Below are positions 1 to 11,173 of a stretch of 64,000 nt of DNA, piece by piece. The position numbers were made by a program, and so were the translations under genes. The notes under the pieces are model-generated. The model was not told the origin of the DNA, did not search any database, and saw only the letters and a list, made by a program, of their open reading frames with translations. Where the stretch lies: NCBI RefSeq assembly GCF_009765355.1, contig NZ_VTHK01000011.1:175379-239378 (forward strand), given 5' to 3'. The DNA comes from Amycolatopsis anabasis (lineage in GTDB: Bacteria > Actinomycetota > Actinomycetes > Mycobacteriales > Pseudonocardiaceae). Every line of letters starts with the position of its first letter. Within the stretch, counting starts at the first letter, position 1.

Positions 1-3000
1 CGACCGCGTCCAGCGCGGTCCGAACCGTTTCCGGTCGCACGCCTTCGGCCAGTTCCAGCAGCAGCGACATGGTGAAGTGATCCGGGGCGACCGGGTGTTC
101 GGCGAAGAACCAGTGCTGCACCGGGGTGAGCGGCCCGGACTCGCGGCCCTGCTCCCCCGCGTCGCCCGCCGCGCGGACCCGGGTCGCGAGTTCGGCCACC
201 GTCTGGTGCGTGAAGATGTCCTTTGTGGACACATGGTGCCCGGCCCGGCGCAGCCGGGAGACCACCTGGATGGACAGGATCGAATCGCCGCCCAGTTCGA
301 AGAAGTTGTCGTGCACCCCGACTTCGGCCACCCCGAGCACCTGCGCCCAGACCTGCGCCACCGCCGCCTCGACCACGTTGCCGGGCGCCTGGCGTTCCGG
401 GGCCGTCCGCTCGGGTTCCGGCGGGGCGGACAGGGCACGCCGGTCGACCTTCCCGCTCGGGGTGAGCGGGAACCTCTCCAGCGTCACGAACGCCGCGGGC
501 ACCATGTAGTCGGGCAGCGCGCCGGAGAGGAATCCGCGCAGCGCGGCCGAATCCGGGTTCGCCCCGGTCCGGGGCACCAGGTAGGCGACCAGCCGCGCGC
601 CCCCGGCGTCGCGGACCGCGAGCACCGCGGTCTCGGCCACCTCCGGGTGCCGGGACAGCGCGGCCTCCACCTCGCCGAGCTCGATCCGGAAACCCCGGAT
701 CTTCACCTGGTCGTCGGCGCGTCCCAGGTATTCGAGCCGGCCGTCGGGCAGGTATCGGGCCAGGTCGCCGGTGCGGTACAACCGGTCCCCCGCCTCGAAC
801 GGGCTGTCGGTGAAGCGCTGCCCGGTCAGCTCCGGCCGGTTGAGGTAACCCCGGGCCACCCCGGCGCCGCCGATGTACAGCTCACCGGCGACCCCGACCG
901 GCACCAGCTGGCGGTCGGCGTCGAGCAGGTAGGCGCGGTACCCGGGCAGCGGGCGGCCCAGGCACACCCGGCCCTCGGCCTCGATCGACGCGCGATCCAG
1001 TTCCTGGCGCGTGACGTGCACGGTGGTCTCGGTGATCCCGTACATGTTCACCAGCCGCACGCCTTCGCCGTACCGCTCGAACCAGGTGCGCAGGTGCCCG
1101 GGCTCCAGCGCCTCACCGCCGAAGATCACCAGCCGCAGCGCTTCCGGCGCCGGGAGCCCGGCTTCGGCGGCGAGCAGCACCAGGCCGCGGAAACCGGACG
1201 GGATCTGGTTCAGCACGGTGACGCCCTCGTCGCCGAGCAGCCGCCACAGCGCTTCGGGGCGGCGGGCGGTCTCCCGGGGCACGATCACCACACGGCCGCC
1301 GGAACTCAACGCGCCCCACAGTTCCCACACCGAGAAGTCGAAGGCGTAGGAGTGGAACATCGTCCACACGTCGTCCGGGCCGAAGCCGAAGTCCGCCCGG
1401 GTGGCCAGCAGCAGGTTCGCCACGTTCCGGTGTTCGACTCCGACGCCCTTGGGCTTCCCGGTCGACCCCGAGGTGTAGATGACATAGGCCAGGTGTTCCG
1501 GCCGCACCGAAACCTCGGGCGCGGCCGGGGACCGCCGGGCGAGTTCGTCCGCCTCGGCGTCCAGGCACAGCAGCTCGGCGCCGGTCTCCGGCAGCCGGTC
1601 ACGCAGCTCCGACCGGGTGAGCACCACCGGCGCGCCGGAGTCGGCCAGCATGAAGCCGAGCCGGTCGGCCGGATACGCCGGGTCGAGCGGAACGTATCCG
1701 CCGCCCGCCTTGAGCACCGCCAGCAGGGCGACCACGAGGTCGAGGCCGCGTTCCAGGGCGACCCCGACCGGCACGTCCGGGCCGACGCCCCGCTCGATCA
1801 GCAGGTGCGCCAGCCGGTTGGCGCGAGTGTCGAGTTCGCGGTAGCCGATCCCGGTGCCGTCGCAGGAAACGGCGATCTTCCCGGGAGTCTCCGCGGCCGC
1901 CTCGGCGACCAGTTCGTGCACGCGGCGGTCCGCGCCGGTCGCGGCGCCGGTGTCGTTCCACGCGCCGGTCAGCGCGCGACGCTCGGCCTCGGTGACCATC
2001 GGCACCTCGGCCAGCGGCCGCCGCGGATCGGCGGTGAGCGCGTCGAACAGCACCAGCAGGTGCTCGGCCATCCGCGCGACGGTCCGTGCGTCGAACAGGT
2101 CCGTGTTGTATTCGATGGCGCCGAGCAGGGCGCCCTCGCGTTCGGTGAACTCCACCGAGAGGTCGAAGATCGCCAGCGCGGTGGGCAGCGCGAACTCCTC
2201 GATGGTCAGCTCGTCCAGCGGCACCCGGGTGTCCGGCGTGTTCTGCAAGACGACCAGCGCCTGCACCAGCGGGGTCCGGCTGGGATCGCGGACCGGCTGC
2301 AGGAGTTCCACCAGGCGCTCGAACGGCACATCCGCGTGGGCGAAGGCCTCGACCGCGGTGTCCCGCACACCCGCCAGCAGTTCCGCGAACCCCGCCGATG
2401 TGTCCACTGTGGACCGCAACACCAGGGTGTTGACGAAGAACCCGGCCAGCCGCTCCAGTTCGACCCGGTCCCGCCCGGAGGTCACCGTGCCCACCGCGAT
2501 GTCCCGCTGCCCGGAGTACCGGGCGAACAGCAGTTGCGTCGCCGCGAGCAGGGTCATGAACAGGGTCGCGTCGGCGGACCGGCCGACCTCCTTGAGCCGG
2601 GTGACCAACTCGGCGGGCACGGTGAAGGGGTGCACCGCGCCCGCCGAGGTCTTCACCGGCGGACGCGGCCGGTCGGTGGGCAGTTCCAGCGGCTCCAGCC
2701 CGGCCAGGCGCTCCTGCCAGTAGCCGAGGTGCTCGCCGCCCGGATCGCGGTCGCGCTGCCACACCGCGAAGTCGGCGTAGGAGATCGGCAGTGGAGGGAG
2801 GTCGGCGGCCTCGCCGCGGATCCCGGCGGCGTACAGCGTCGCGAGGTCTTCGGTGAGCACACCCATCGACCAGCCGTCGGTGATGATGTGGTGCAGGCTC
2901 AGCACCAGCAGGTGCTCGGTCTCCGCGCGCCGGACGAGCAGCACCCGGATCAGCGGGCCGGTGCCGAGATCGAACGGGGTGCGCACCTCCTGGGCGAGGA

Positions 3001-6000
3001 CGGCGCGCACCTCGTCCTCCGGCGCGCCGGACAGCTCGGTCACGCGCACCGGCACCTCGGCGGTCTCGTGCACCCGCTGCACCCCGTGCCCGTCCACCGC
3101 GTGGAACGTCGTGCGCAGCGACTCGTGCCGGGCGACCAGGGCGCGCACCGCGTCCTGGAGCACCTCGAGGTCGAGCGTGCCGGTCAGCCGCAGCCCCGCG
3201 CAGGTGTTGTATTCGGGACTGCCCGAGGAGAACTCGTCCAGGAACCACAGCCGCTGCTGCGCGAAGGACAGCGGCAGGTCACCGCCGCGGGGCGCCGCGG
3301 GAATGGCCGCGTCCGCGCCGCGCTCCGCCGGGAGGCTCGCCGCGAGCCGGGCGATGGTGCGACGGCTGAACAGGGCGCGCGGGGAGAGGTCCGCGCCCAG
3401 GCGCGCCCGCATCCGGGAGATGACCTGGATGGACAGCACCGAATCGCCGCCCAGTTCGAAGAAGTCGTCGTGCACGCCGATCCGTTCGATCCCGAGCACC
3501 TCGGCCCAGATCTCGGCCAACTCTCGTTCGGCGCCGGTGCGCGGCGGTACGTGCTCGGCGCCGGTGACCGGGTGTCCCTCCGGCGCGGGCAGCGCCCGGC
3601 GGTCGACCTTTCCGTTGGGCGTCAACGGAAGCGCGTCGAGTTCGGTGAAGATCGCCGGGATCAGGTAGTCCGCCAGCGATCGCCCGAGGAAGTCGCGCAG
3701 TTCGGTCGCGGTGGGCGCCGTTTCGTCCGCGGGCACGAAGTAGGCCACCAGGCGGCGGGGGCCGCCGTCGCCGCGTGCGGTCACGGCCGCGTCCCGGATC
3801 CCCGGATGCCGGGTGAGCGCCGCCTCGACCTCGCCGAGTTCGACGCGGTGGCCGCGGATCTTCACCTGGTCGTCGGCTCGGCCCAGGAAGTCCAGGGTGC
3901 CATCGCCCAGGAACCGGACCCGGTCCCCGGTGCGATAAAGCCGTTCACCGTGGGCAGTCACGAACCGCTGCTCGGTGAGTTCCGGCCGGTTGAGGTAACC
4001 CCGGGCGACGGTGTCGCCGCCGAGGAACAGTTCCCCGGGCACGCCTGCCGGAACGGGATTCAGCGCGGCGTCGAGAACGTGCACGCGCACCCCGGCCAGC
4101 GGCCGCCCGATCGGCACCAACGCCCGGCCCGCCAAGGTTTCCGGTGTCGGCCGGAACAGGCACGAGTCGATGGCCGCCTCGGTGACGCCGTAGGAGTTGA
4201 CCAGGATCGCGTCCGGCGCGAGCACCGACCGCAACCGCAGGCAGTCCCGCGCACGCCAGGCCTCGGACCCGATGGACAACAGTTCGAGCCGTTCGAACCC
4301 GCTGCCCCGGCGCGAAATCTCGTCCAGCACCGCGTTGGCCAGGGTCGGCACGAGTTCCAGCGCGGTGGCCCCGGTGCGGTCCAGTTCGTCCAGCAGCCGC
4401 GGCGGATCGGCGACGATGTCGGCCGGGCAGACGATCAGCGTGCCGCCGAAGCACAGCGCGCGCAGCAGGTCGCCGTGGAAGACGTCGAAGGAGACGCTGG
4501 CCACCGAGAAGTGCCGCGGCTTGCGCGCCGCCAACCGGTAGGCGTGGTCCCAGCCCATCGCCACCGCATACAGGTTGCGGTGCTCGACCATGACCCCCTT
4601 GGGCTTTCCGGTCGAGCCCGAGGTGTAGATGACGTAGGCCAGATCCCCGGGCCGGACCCCGGTTTCCGGCGGGGTGGACGGCCACCGGCCGAGGTCGGCG
4701 GCGTCCACCCGGATCGTGTCCCCGGTGAACCGCTCAGCGAGGCCGGTTTCGGTGATCACCACCGCGGGCGCGGCGTCGGCCACCATGAATTCCAGCCGTT
4801 CGGCCGGATATCCGGGATCGAGCGGGACGTAGGCGCCCCCGGCCTTGAGGACCGCGAGGAAGGCGACCACCACGTCGATCCCGCGCGGCAGGCAGATCGC
4901 GGCGAGCGCCCCGGGACGCACGCCGCGTTCGGCCAGCAGGTGTGCGAGCCGGTTCGCGCGGGCGTCGAGTTCGGCGTAGGTCAGGGTTTCCGCACCGCAC
5001 ACCAGCGCGGTGTCCCCGGGCGCGGCGGAGACGTGGTCGGCGAAGAGTTCGTGCACGCAGCGCGCGGGCGGGAACGGGGACGGCTCGCCCCGCCAGGACC
5101 CCAGGAGCCGCCGGTCCGCGGCGGTCGTCATCGGCACCGCGTCCAGCCGCCGCGCGGGATCGTCCGGGAAACCGGCGAGCAGCGCCTCGAACTGCCCGGC
5201 CATCCGCCGGACGGTGTCCTCGTCGAACAGCTCGCGGTCGTAGGCCAGGTCGAAGGCGAAGCGCCGCAACGGGTACGCGCTCAGGGTGAGCGGGTAGGTG
5301 GTGTCGTCCAGGGCCGCCACCGGCGTCACCGCCAGCCCGTGCGGGGCGCGGTCGCCGTCGAACGGGAAGTTCTCGAACACCACCAGGCTGTCGAACAGGC
5401 TCGTCCCGGCGGGCAGCTCGCTCCAGCCCCGCAGCCGGTTCAGCGCGACGTGCTCGAACTGCCGGGATTCGACCTGCGCGGCCTGCAAGTCGGCCAGCCA
5501 GCTCCCCAGGTCCCGCTCACCGTCCACGGCCACCCGCACCGGGATGGTGTTGATGAAGATGCCGGTGATGTCGTCCACCCCGGGCAGATCGGCGGGCCGC
5601 CCGGAGACGGTGGCCCCGAACAGCACATCCGATTCCCCGGAATACGCGGCGAGCAGCCGCGCCCACGCGCCCTGGACCACCGCGTTGAGCGTCAACCGGT
5701 TCCGCCGGGCCAGGTCGTACAGCCGTTCGGTGTCCCGTTCGGACAGTTCGATCCGGACGGTCCCGCCGGTGCGCGTGGTGTGCGCCTCCCGCGGCGCGCG
5801 GTCGAACGGCAACGGGGTGGGCGTGTCGAACCCGGCGAGCACGCGCCGCCAGTGCCGTTCGGCCTCGGCCGGATCCTGCTCGCCCAGCCACGCCAGGTAG
5901 TCGGCGAAGGGCCGCCGCGCGGGCGGCGTGCTCGCCACTCCGTCCCGGATCGCCGCGTATTCGTCGAACACCTCGTTCAGCACCTGCGCGTTGCTCCAGC

Positions 6001-9000
6001 CGTCGAGCAGGATGTGGTGCGAGGTGCGGACCAGCCAGACCTCGGTGTCGGAGATCCGGATGATCGCCAGCCGCAGCAGCGGGGCCTGGGCGAGGTCGAG
6101 CCCGGCCGCGCGATCGGCATCGAGCAGGCGGCGCAGTTCGATCTGGCGGGCGGCCTCCGAAAGCCGCCGCCAGTCGTGCCGCGCCACCGGAACCTCGACC
6201 GCGCGATGCACCGCCTGCAGGGGCTGCGGCACCCCCTGCCAGACGAACGCGGTGCGCAGGATCGGCGTGCGCGCCACCACCCGACGCCAGGCCGTGGCCA
6301 GCGCCTCCGGATCGGTCACGCCGTCGATCGCGAGGGTGAGCTGGTCGAAGTACGCGTCCTGCTCGCCGTCGACCAGGCTGTGGAAGAGCATGCCCTGCTG
6401 CATGGGGGTGAGCGGGTACAGGTCCTCCAGGCCCCGGCCGCCGCCCAGCGCGGTGTCCAGCGCGTGTTGGTCTACTTCGGACAGTGGGAAGTCGGACGGG
6501 GTGGCGCCGCCGGCCTCGGCACCCGTGCAGTGGGCCACGATCTCGCGCAGCGCGTCGAGCAGTTGCCCGGCAAGGCCGCGCACGGTGTCCGAGGTGAACA
6601 CGTTCTCCGAGAAGAACCAGGTGAAGACCAGTTCGCCGCCATCGGCGATGCCCACCACGTCGATCAGGTACGGGCGGTCCTCTTCGGCGCCCAGATCCCG
6701 GCCGAGGTCGCCGAAGGTCGCGCGGCGGTAGAGCCCGGCCGAGGCGGCCGACGCGTCCCACTGCCCGTGGTAGTTGAAACTGATCCGCGGCAAGGGATCC
6801 GCGTGCATCTCGCGGGCCCGGGTACCTTCCTTGCCGAGATACCGCAGGGCGTCGTAGCCGAGGCCGCGGCCGGGCAGGGCGCGCAGTTGCTCCTTGACCG
6901 AGCGGATCACCTCGCCCCAGCCGCCCTCGGGCAGGTCCAGTGCGCACGGGAAGTGGGTGGTGAACCAGCCGACCGTGCGGGAGAGGTCGACGTCGTCCAG
7001 GATCTCCTCGCGTCCGTGGCCCTCCATGCCGAGCAGCACCCGGCGCGCGCCGGTCCACCGCGCGAGCACCGAACCCATGGCGCTGATCAGCACGTCGTTG
7101 ACCTGGGTCCGGTACACGCCCGGTACGCGGTGCAGCAGCGCGTCGGTCTCTTCGGCGCCGAGCCGGACGGTGATCTCGGTGCCCGATCCGGCGGTGTTCG
7201 GGCCGTCGCCGTCCACCGGCACCGCGGGCGCGGGTTCGGTGAAGACGGCGGACCAGTAGTCCAGTTCGGCATCCAGCCCGCCACCGGCGACGTACTCCGC
7301 GAGTTTCGCCGCCCAGTCGGTGAAGGCGGTGCTCTTCGCGCCCAGGTCGACCGGGCGGCCGGTGCGTGCCTGGTGGTAGGCGGTCTCCAGGTCCTCCAGC
7401 AGGATCCGCCAGGACACCCCGTCGACCACGAGGTGGTGGACCACGAGGAACAGCCGGTCCGGTTCCCCGTCGCCGAGGGTGAACAGCACCGCCCGGAACA
7501 GCTTGCCGGCGCCCAGGTTCATCCCGGACTGCGCCGCGAGCGCGGCCTTCTCCAGTTCGGCGCGCCGCGCCGAACCGTCCACAGCGGACAGATCGTGGCG
7601 GGAGAACACTTCGGCGATCCCGGCCGGTGCGATGTCCTGGCGCAGTTCGCCGCCGACCTTGCGGAACCGGGTGCGCAAGGCGTCGTGGTGTTCGGCGAGC
7701 GCGGTGACCGCGGCGTGCAGGGCAGCCACGTCCACGTCGTCTTCGAGGTGCAGCGACACCGACATGGTGTAGTGGTGCGGCACGGCGGTATGCGTTTCGA
7801 AGAACCACTTCTGCACCGGGGTGAGCGGCGCGGACCCGGTCACCGGGGCGGGTTCGGGCGTCGCGGCGGCCTTGGCCGGTCGCTTCACCGAGCGGACCGC
7901 GGTGGCCAGCCCGGCGATAGTCTGGTGGACGAAGAGGTCCTTGGCCACCAGTTTCCACCCCGCGCGGCGGGCCCGGGACACGACCTGGATGCTCAGGATC
8001 GAATCCCCGCCCAGTTCGAAGAAGTTGTCCTCGACGCCGACCCGTTCGACGCGCAGCACCTCGGCCCAGATCCGCGCCAGTTCCTCCTCGATTGGCGTGC
8101 GCGGCGCGACGTAGGCGGCTCCGGTGTCCGGCTGGGCGTCCGGATCGGGCAGGTTGCGGCGGTCGACCTTGCCGTTCGGGGTCAGCGGCAGTTCGTCCAG
8201 GGTCACGAAGGCCGCGGGCACCATGTAGTCCGGGAGCCGGGCCTCCAGGAACTCCCGCAGCTCGGCGGTCGCCGGGCGTGCCGCGCCGGGCACGACATAC
8301 CCGACCAGCCGCGGCCGACCGAGGTCGTCGTCCCGGGCGACCACCGCGGCGTCGGCCAGGTCCGGGTGGGCGGCGAGCACGGCCTCGACCTCGCCGGGTT
8401 CGATCCGGAAGCCCCGGATCTTCACCTGGTCGTCGACCCGGCCGAGGAACTCCAGGTTGCCGTCCGGGAGCAGCCGCACCCGGTCGCCGGTGCGGTACAG
8501 GCGCCCACCCGGGACGAAGGGATCGGGGAGAAACCGCTGGGTGGTCAGTTCGGGGCGGTTCCAGTAGCCGCGGCCGACCCCACCGCCGCCGATGAGGAGT
8601 TCGCCCGCGACCCCGACCGGGACCGGCCGGAGCGCGCCGTCGACCACGTACACCCGGGTGTTCGGCAGCGGCCGTCCGATCGGCACGAACGGCGTCCGCG
8701 GCAGGTCATCGAGGTCCACTTCGGACACCGCGAAGATGGTGGAGTCCACGGTGACCTCGGTCGAGCCGTAGGCGTTGACCACCAGGCTGCCGGGGCCGAG
8801 CCGGTCGAGCAGTCGCGCGCAGTCCTCGGCCCGCCAGCCCTCCGAGCCGACCGACACCAGCGCCAGATCCGGCAGCCGGTTACCGCGTTCGGCGAGTTCG
8901 GCGGCGAGTGCGTTCGCCAGGGTCGGCACCAGTTCGATGCCGGTGCCGCCGGTGCGCTCGATCTCGGCGATCAGCGCCGGCGGGTCGGTGACCACCTCCG

Positions 9001-11152
9001 GCGCGGCGATGATCAGCGTGCCGCCGAAGAAGGCGGACCGCAGCAGATCGGAGAAGAACAGGTCGACGGCGAGGGTGGTGACCGAGACGAACCGGAGTTT
9101 CTTCTCCGCCAGCCGGTACCGCAGGTCCCAGGCGGCCGCGATGTAGCCGAGCTGGCGGTGCTCGATCATCACCCCCTTCGGCGTGCCCGAGGAGCCGGAG
9201 GTGTAGATGACGTAGGCCAGATCCTCCGGCCCGGTCGCGGTCGCCGGTGGCGTGCCGGGGTGGGCCGAGAGCCCCGGCCAGGCCTCGTCCAGGCAGATCA
9301 CGTCGGCGTTGTGGGCCGGAAGTTTGTCCACTGAGGACCGTTGGGTCAGCAGTACCTTGGCGGCCGAGTCGGTGAGCATGAACTCGAGACGATCTGCCGG
9401 ATAGCCGGGGTCGAGCGGCACGTAGGCGCCGCCCGCCTTCAGCACCCCGAGCAGGCCGGTCACCATGTCGAGGCCGCGCTCCACGCACAAGCCGACCAGC
9501 ACGTCCGGGCCGACCCCGCGGTCGGCCAGCTCGTGCGCGAGCTGGTTCGCCCGGCGGTCCAGTTCGGCGAAGGTGAGACTCTGGTCCTGGTACACCACGG
9601 CGATGGCGCCCGGGGTTTCCCGGACCCGCCGCTCGAAGAGGTCGTGGATGCGCTCGGGTTCCGGATAGGACCGGGTGGTGTCGTTCCAGTCGTGCAGCAG
9701 GCGCTGACGTTCGGTTTCGGTGAGCCACGGCAGCTCGGCCAGGGGCCGGGCGGGCCGTTCGGCGATCCCGCCGAGCAGCACCAGCAGGTGCCCGGTCATC
9801 CGCTCGATCGTCGCGGCGTCGAACAGGTCGGTGTTGTACTCCAGCGCGCCGATCAGCACGCCGTCGCGGTCCTGGAACTCGAGGCTGACGTCGAAAGTAG
9901 CCGCGGTCCGGGGCAGGCTGTGCTCCTCGACCCGCAGGCCGGGCAGTTCCAGCGGATGCCCGCCCGCGCTCCGGTAGGCGACCAGCGCCTGGAACAGCGG
10001 GGTGCGGCTGGGATCGCGTTCCGGTTGCAGCGCCTCGACCAGCCGGTCGAACGGGACCTCGTCGTGCGCGAGCGCGTCCAGCACGGTCGCCTTGACCTCG
10101 GCGAGGAGGTCGGTGAAGGCCCGGTCCCCGTCGAGGTGCGAGCGCACCACCACGGTGTTGGTGAAGAACCCGACCGTCCCGCTCAGCTCGGGACGGTTGC
10201 GGGCCGCGGTCACCGTGCCGAGCGCGATGTCGTCCTGGCCGGAGTAGCGGGAGAACAGCACCTGGCACGCGGCCAGCAGGATCATGAACAGGGTGGTCCC
10301 GTGCTCCCGGCCGAGCGCGGTGAGCCGTTCGGTGACCTCGGCGGGCACGGTGAACTCGTGCAGCGCGCCCGCCTGGGTGCGCACCGGCGGGCGCGGGCGG
10401 TCGGTGGGCAGGTCCAGCGGGGTGATCCCGGCGAGTTGCCCCTTCCAGTATTCGACCTGGTCGTCCAGGGCCGCGCCGGAGAGCCGGTTCCGTTGCCAGA
10501 CCGCGTAATCCGGGTACTGCACCTCGGGTTCGGGAACCCGCGAAGGCGCACCGCGCAGGGCGGCGGCGTAGTCCCGGCCCAGTTCGTCGCACAGCACGTC
10601 CAGCGACCAGCCGTCGATCACGATGTGGTGGAAACCGAGGACGAGCAGGTGGTCGCCGGCGGCGAACCGGACCAGCCGCGCCCGGAACAGCGGCGATCGG
10701 CGCAGGTCGAACGGCTGGTTGAACTCGGTGAGCACCCGGTCCAGTTCGGACGATCGGCTCGCCGCGTCCACATGCGACAAGTCGGCCACCGGCAGCTCGA
10801 GGTCGTAGGGCGGGTGCACGATCTGCACCCCCGCGCCGTCCTCGGTGTCGAACGTGGTGCGCAGCGCCTCGTGCCGCCGCACCAGGCCGCGCAGCGCGGT
10901 CACCAGCGCGGCGCGGTCGAGGTCGCCGGTCAGCCGCACCGCGAACCCGCTGTTGTACTCGACTCCCCCGGGTTCGAGCTCGTTGAGGAACCACAGGCGC
11001 TGTTGCGCGAAGGACAGCGGCAGCGGGCCGGTCCGCTCGGCCCGGGCGATCCGCTCCCGGGACTCCGCTCGGCCGGACAGCCGCCCCGCCAGGCGCTCCC
11101 GAAGATGTGCCGGGAGCGCCGCGATCCGGTCCGCACGCGACGAGGTGTCCAC
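1..11152 (-). CDS. NRPS-B, partial: C-A-T-E / C-A-T / C-A-T-E...
   Basis: Multimodular nonribosomal peptide synthetase; the 3' end lies beyond the left edge (at least 3,717 residues visible). GTG at 11152 is chosen because AAGGAG lies 8 nt upstream; an in-frame GTG at 11161 is too close to it. Domains by approximate residue: C (HHIVIDGW near 175); A (TSGSSG near 650); T (LGGDSILS near 1040); E (HHLVVDGVSWRI near 1238); C of the type that follows E domains (DLYPLTPMQQGML, HHILLDGW near 1710); A (near 2176); T (near 2566); C (HHIITDGW near 2754); A (near 3226); T (near 3620); start of an E domain (PLTPVQHWFF near 3670). Pocket residues by eye: DLSESGAVD (acidic positions suggest a basic side chain), DVGESGSID (close to the ornithine code DVGEIGSID), and DFWNIGMVH, which matches the threonine code. 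Starts 21 bp after the methyltransferase gene. Domain calls are firm; substrates other than Thr are inferred. Confidence 0.97.
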   Translation of the reverse strand, partial: MDTSSRADRIAALPAHLRERLAGRLSGRAESRERIARAERTGPLPLSFAQQRLWFLNELEPGGVEYNSGFAVRLTGDLDRAALVTALRGLVRRHEALRTTFDTEDGAGVQIVHPPYDLELPVADLSHVDAASRSSELDRVLTEFNQPFDLRRSPLFRARLVRFAAGDHLLVLGFHHIVIDGWSLDVLCDELGRDYAAALRGAPSRVPEPEVQYPDYAVWQRNRLSGAALDDQVEYWKGQLAGITPLDLPTDRPRPPVRTQAGALHEFTVPAEVTERLTALGREHGTTLFMILLAACQVLFSRYSGQDDIALGTVTAARNRPELSGTVGFFTNTVVVRSHLDGDRAFTDLLAEVKATVLDALAHDEVPFDRLVEALQPERDPSRTPLFQALVAYRSAGGHPLELPGLRVEEHSLPRTAATFDVSLEFQDRDGVLIGALEYNTDLFDAATIERMTGHLLVLLGGIAERPARPLAELPWLTETERQRLLHDWNDTTRSYPEPERIHDLFERRVRETPGAIAVVYQDQSLTFAELDRRANQLAHELADRGVGPDVLVGLCVERGLDMVTGLLGVLKAGGAYVPLDPGYPADRLEFMLTDSAAKVLLTQRSSVDKLPAHNADVICLDEAWPGLSAHPGTPPATATGPEDLAYVIYTSGSSGTPKGVMIEHRQLGYIAAAWDLRYRLAEKKLRFVSVTTLAVDLFFSDLLRSAFFGGTLIIAAPEVVTDPPALIAEIERTGGTGIELVPTLANALAAELAERGNRLPDLALVSVGSEGWRAEDCARLLDRLGPGSLVVNAYGSTEVTVDSTIFAVSEVDLDDLPRTPFVPIGRPLPNTRVYVVDGALRPVPVGVAGELLIGGGGVGRGYWNRPELTTQRFLPDPFVPGGRLYRTGDRVRLLPDGNLEFLGRVDDQVKIRGFRIEPGEVEAVLAAHPDLADAAVVARDDDLGRPRLVGYVVPGAARPATAELREFLEARLPDYMVPAAFVTLDELPLTPNGKVDRRNLPDPDAQPDTGAAYVAPRTPIEEELARIWAEVLRVERVGVEDNFFELGGDSILSIQVVSRARRAGWKLVAKDLFVHQTIAGLATAVRSVKRPAKAAATPEPAPVTGSAPLTPVQKWFFETHTAVPHHYTMSVSLHLEDDVDVAALHAAVTALAEHHDALRTRFRKVGGELRQDIAPAGIAEVFSRHDLSAVDGSARRAELEKAALAAQSGMNLGAGKLFRAVLFTLGDGEPDRLFLVVHHLVVDGVSWRILLEDLETAYHQARTGRPVDLGAKSTAFTDWAAKLAEYVAGGGLDAELDYWSAVFTEPAPAVPVDGDGPNTAGSGTEITVRLGAEETDALLHRVPGVYRTQVNDVLISAMGSVLARWTGARRVLLGMEGHGREEILDDVDLSRTVGWFTTHFPCALDLPEGGWGEVIRSVKEQLRALPGRGLGYDALRYLGKEGTRAREMHADPLPRISFNYHGQWDASAASAGLYRRATFGDLGRDLGAEEDRPYLIDVVGIADGGELVFTWFFSENVFTSDTVRGLAGQLLDALREIVAHCTGAEAGGATPSDFPLSEVDQHALDTALGGGRGLEDLYPLTPMQQGMLFHSLVDGEQDAYFDQLTLAIDGVTDPEALATAWRRVVARTPILRTAFVWQGVPQPLQAVHRAVEVPVARHDWRRLSEAARQIELRRLLDADRAAGLDLAQAPLLRLAIIRISDTEVWLVRTSHHILLDGWSNAQVLNEVFDEYAAIRDGVASTPPARRPFADYLAWLGEQDPAEAERHWRRVLAGFDTPTPLPFDRAPREAHTTRTGGTVRIELSERDTERLYDLARRNRLTLNAVVQGAWARLLAAYSGESDVLFGATVSGRPADLPGVDDITGIFINTIPVRVAVDGERDLGSWLADLQAAQVESRQFEHVALNRLRGWSELPAGTSLFDSLVVFENFPFDGDRAPHGLAVTPVAALDDTTYPLTLSAYPLRRFAFDLAYDRELFDEDTVRRMAGQFEALLAGFPDDPARRLDAVPMTTAADRRLLGSWRGEPSPFPPARCVHELFADHVSAAPGDTALVCGAETLTYAELDARANRLAHLLAERGVRPGALAAICLPRGIDVVVAFLAVLKAGGAYVPLDPGYPAERLEFMVADAAPAVVITETGLAERFTGDTIRVDAADLGRWPSTPPETGVRPGDLAYVIYTSGSTGKPKGVMVEHRNLYAVAMGWDHAYRLAARKPRHFSVASVSFDVFHGDLLRALCFGGTLIVCPADIVADPPRLLDELDRTGATALELVPTLANAVLDEISRRGSGFERLELLSIGSEAWRARDCLRLRSVLAPDAILVNSYGVTEAAIDSCLFRPTPETLAGRALVPIGRPLAGVRVHVLDAALNPVPAGVPGELFLGGDTVARGYLNRPELTEQRFVTAHGERLYRTGDRVRFLGDGTLDFLGRADDQVKIRGHRVELGEVEAALTRHPGIRDAAVTARGDGGPRRLVAYFVPADETAPTATELRDFLGRSLADYLIPAIFTELDALPLTPNGKVDRRALPAPEGHPVTGAEHVPPRTGAERELAEIWAEVLGIERIGVHDDFFELGGDSVLSIQVISRMRARLGADLSPRALFSRRTIARLAASLPAERGADAAIPAAPRGGDLPLSFAQQRLWFLDEFSSGSPEYNTCAGLRLTGTLDLEVLQDAVRALVARHESLRTTFHAVDGHGVQRVHETAEVPVRVTELSGAPEDEVRAVLAQEVRTPFDLGTGPLIRVLLVRRAETEHLLVLSLHHIITDGWSMGVLTEDLATLYAAGIRGEAADLPPLPISYADFAVWQRDRDPGGEHLGYWQERLAGLEPLELPTDRPRPPVKTSAGAVHPFTVPAELVTRLKEVGRSADATLFMTLLAATQLLFARYSGQRDIAVGTVTSGRDRVELERLAGFFVNTLVLRSTVDTSAGFAELLAGVRDTAVEAFAHADVPFERLVELLQPVRDPSRTPLVQALVVLQNTPDTRVPLDELTIEEFALPTALAIFDLSVEFTEREGALLGAIEYNTDLFDARTVARMAEHLLVLFDALTADPRRPLAEVPMVTEAERRALTGAWNDTGAATGADRRVHELVAEAAAETPGKIAVSCDGTGIGYRELDTRANRLAHLLIERGVGPDVPVGVALERGLDLVVALLAVLKAGGGYVPLDPAYPADRLGFMLADSGAPVVLTRSELRDRLPETGAELLCLDAEADELARRSPAAPEVSVRPEHLAYVIYTSGSTGKPKGVGVEHRNVANLLLATRADFGFGPDDVWTMFHSYAFDFSVWELWGALSSGGRVVIVPRETARRPEALWRLLGDEGVTVLNQIPSGFRGLVLLAAEAGLPAPEALRLVIFGGEALEPGHLRTWFERYGEGVRLVNMYGITETTVHVTRQELDRASIEAEGRVCLGRPLPGYRAYLLDADRQLVPVGVAGELYIGGAGVARGYLNRPELTGQRFTDSPFEAGDRLYRTGDLARYLPDGRLEYLGRADDQVKIRGFRIELGEVEAALSRHPEVAETAVLAVRDAGGARLVAYLVPRTGANPDSAALRGFLSGALPDYMVPAAFVTLERFPLTPSGKVDRRALSAPPEPERTAPERQAPGNVVEAAVAQVWAQVLGVAEVGVHDNFFELGGDSILSIQVVSRLRRAGHHVSTKDIFTHQTVAELATRVRAAGDAGEQGRESGPLTPVQHWFFAEHPVAPDHFTMSLLLELAEGVRPETVRTALDAV

Positions 11153-11173
11153 TGTGTCCACTCCTTACAGGGC

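Noticed and set aside
77..9334. 3,085-aa plus-strand open frame and similar long plus-strand frames at 9341-12829, 12822-21842 and 21716-24724
   Set aside because: They are antisense to the NRPS genes and neighbours. They have low-complexity Arg/Pro/Gly/His composition, no domains and no ribosome binding sites; high-GC genes leave such open shadow frames.
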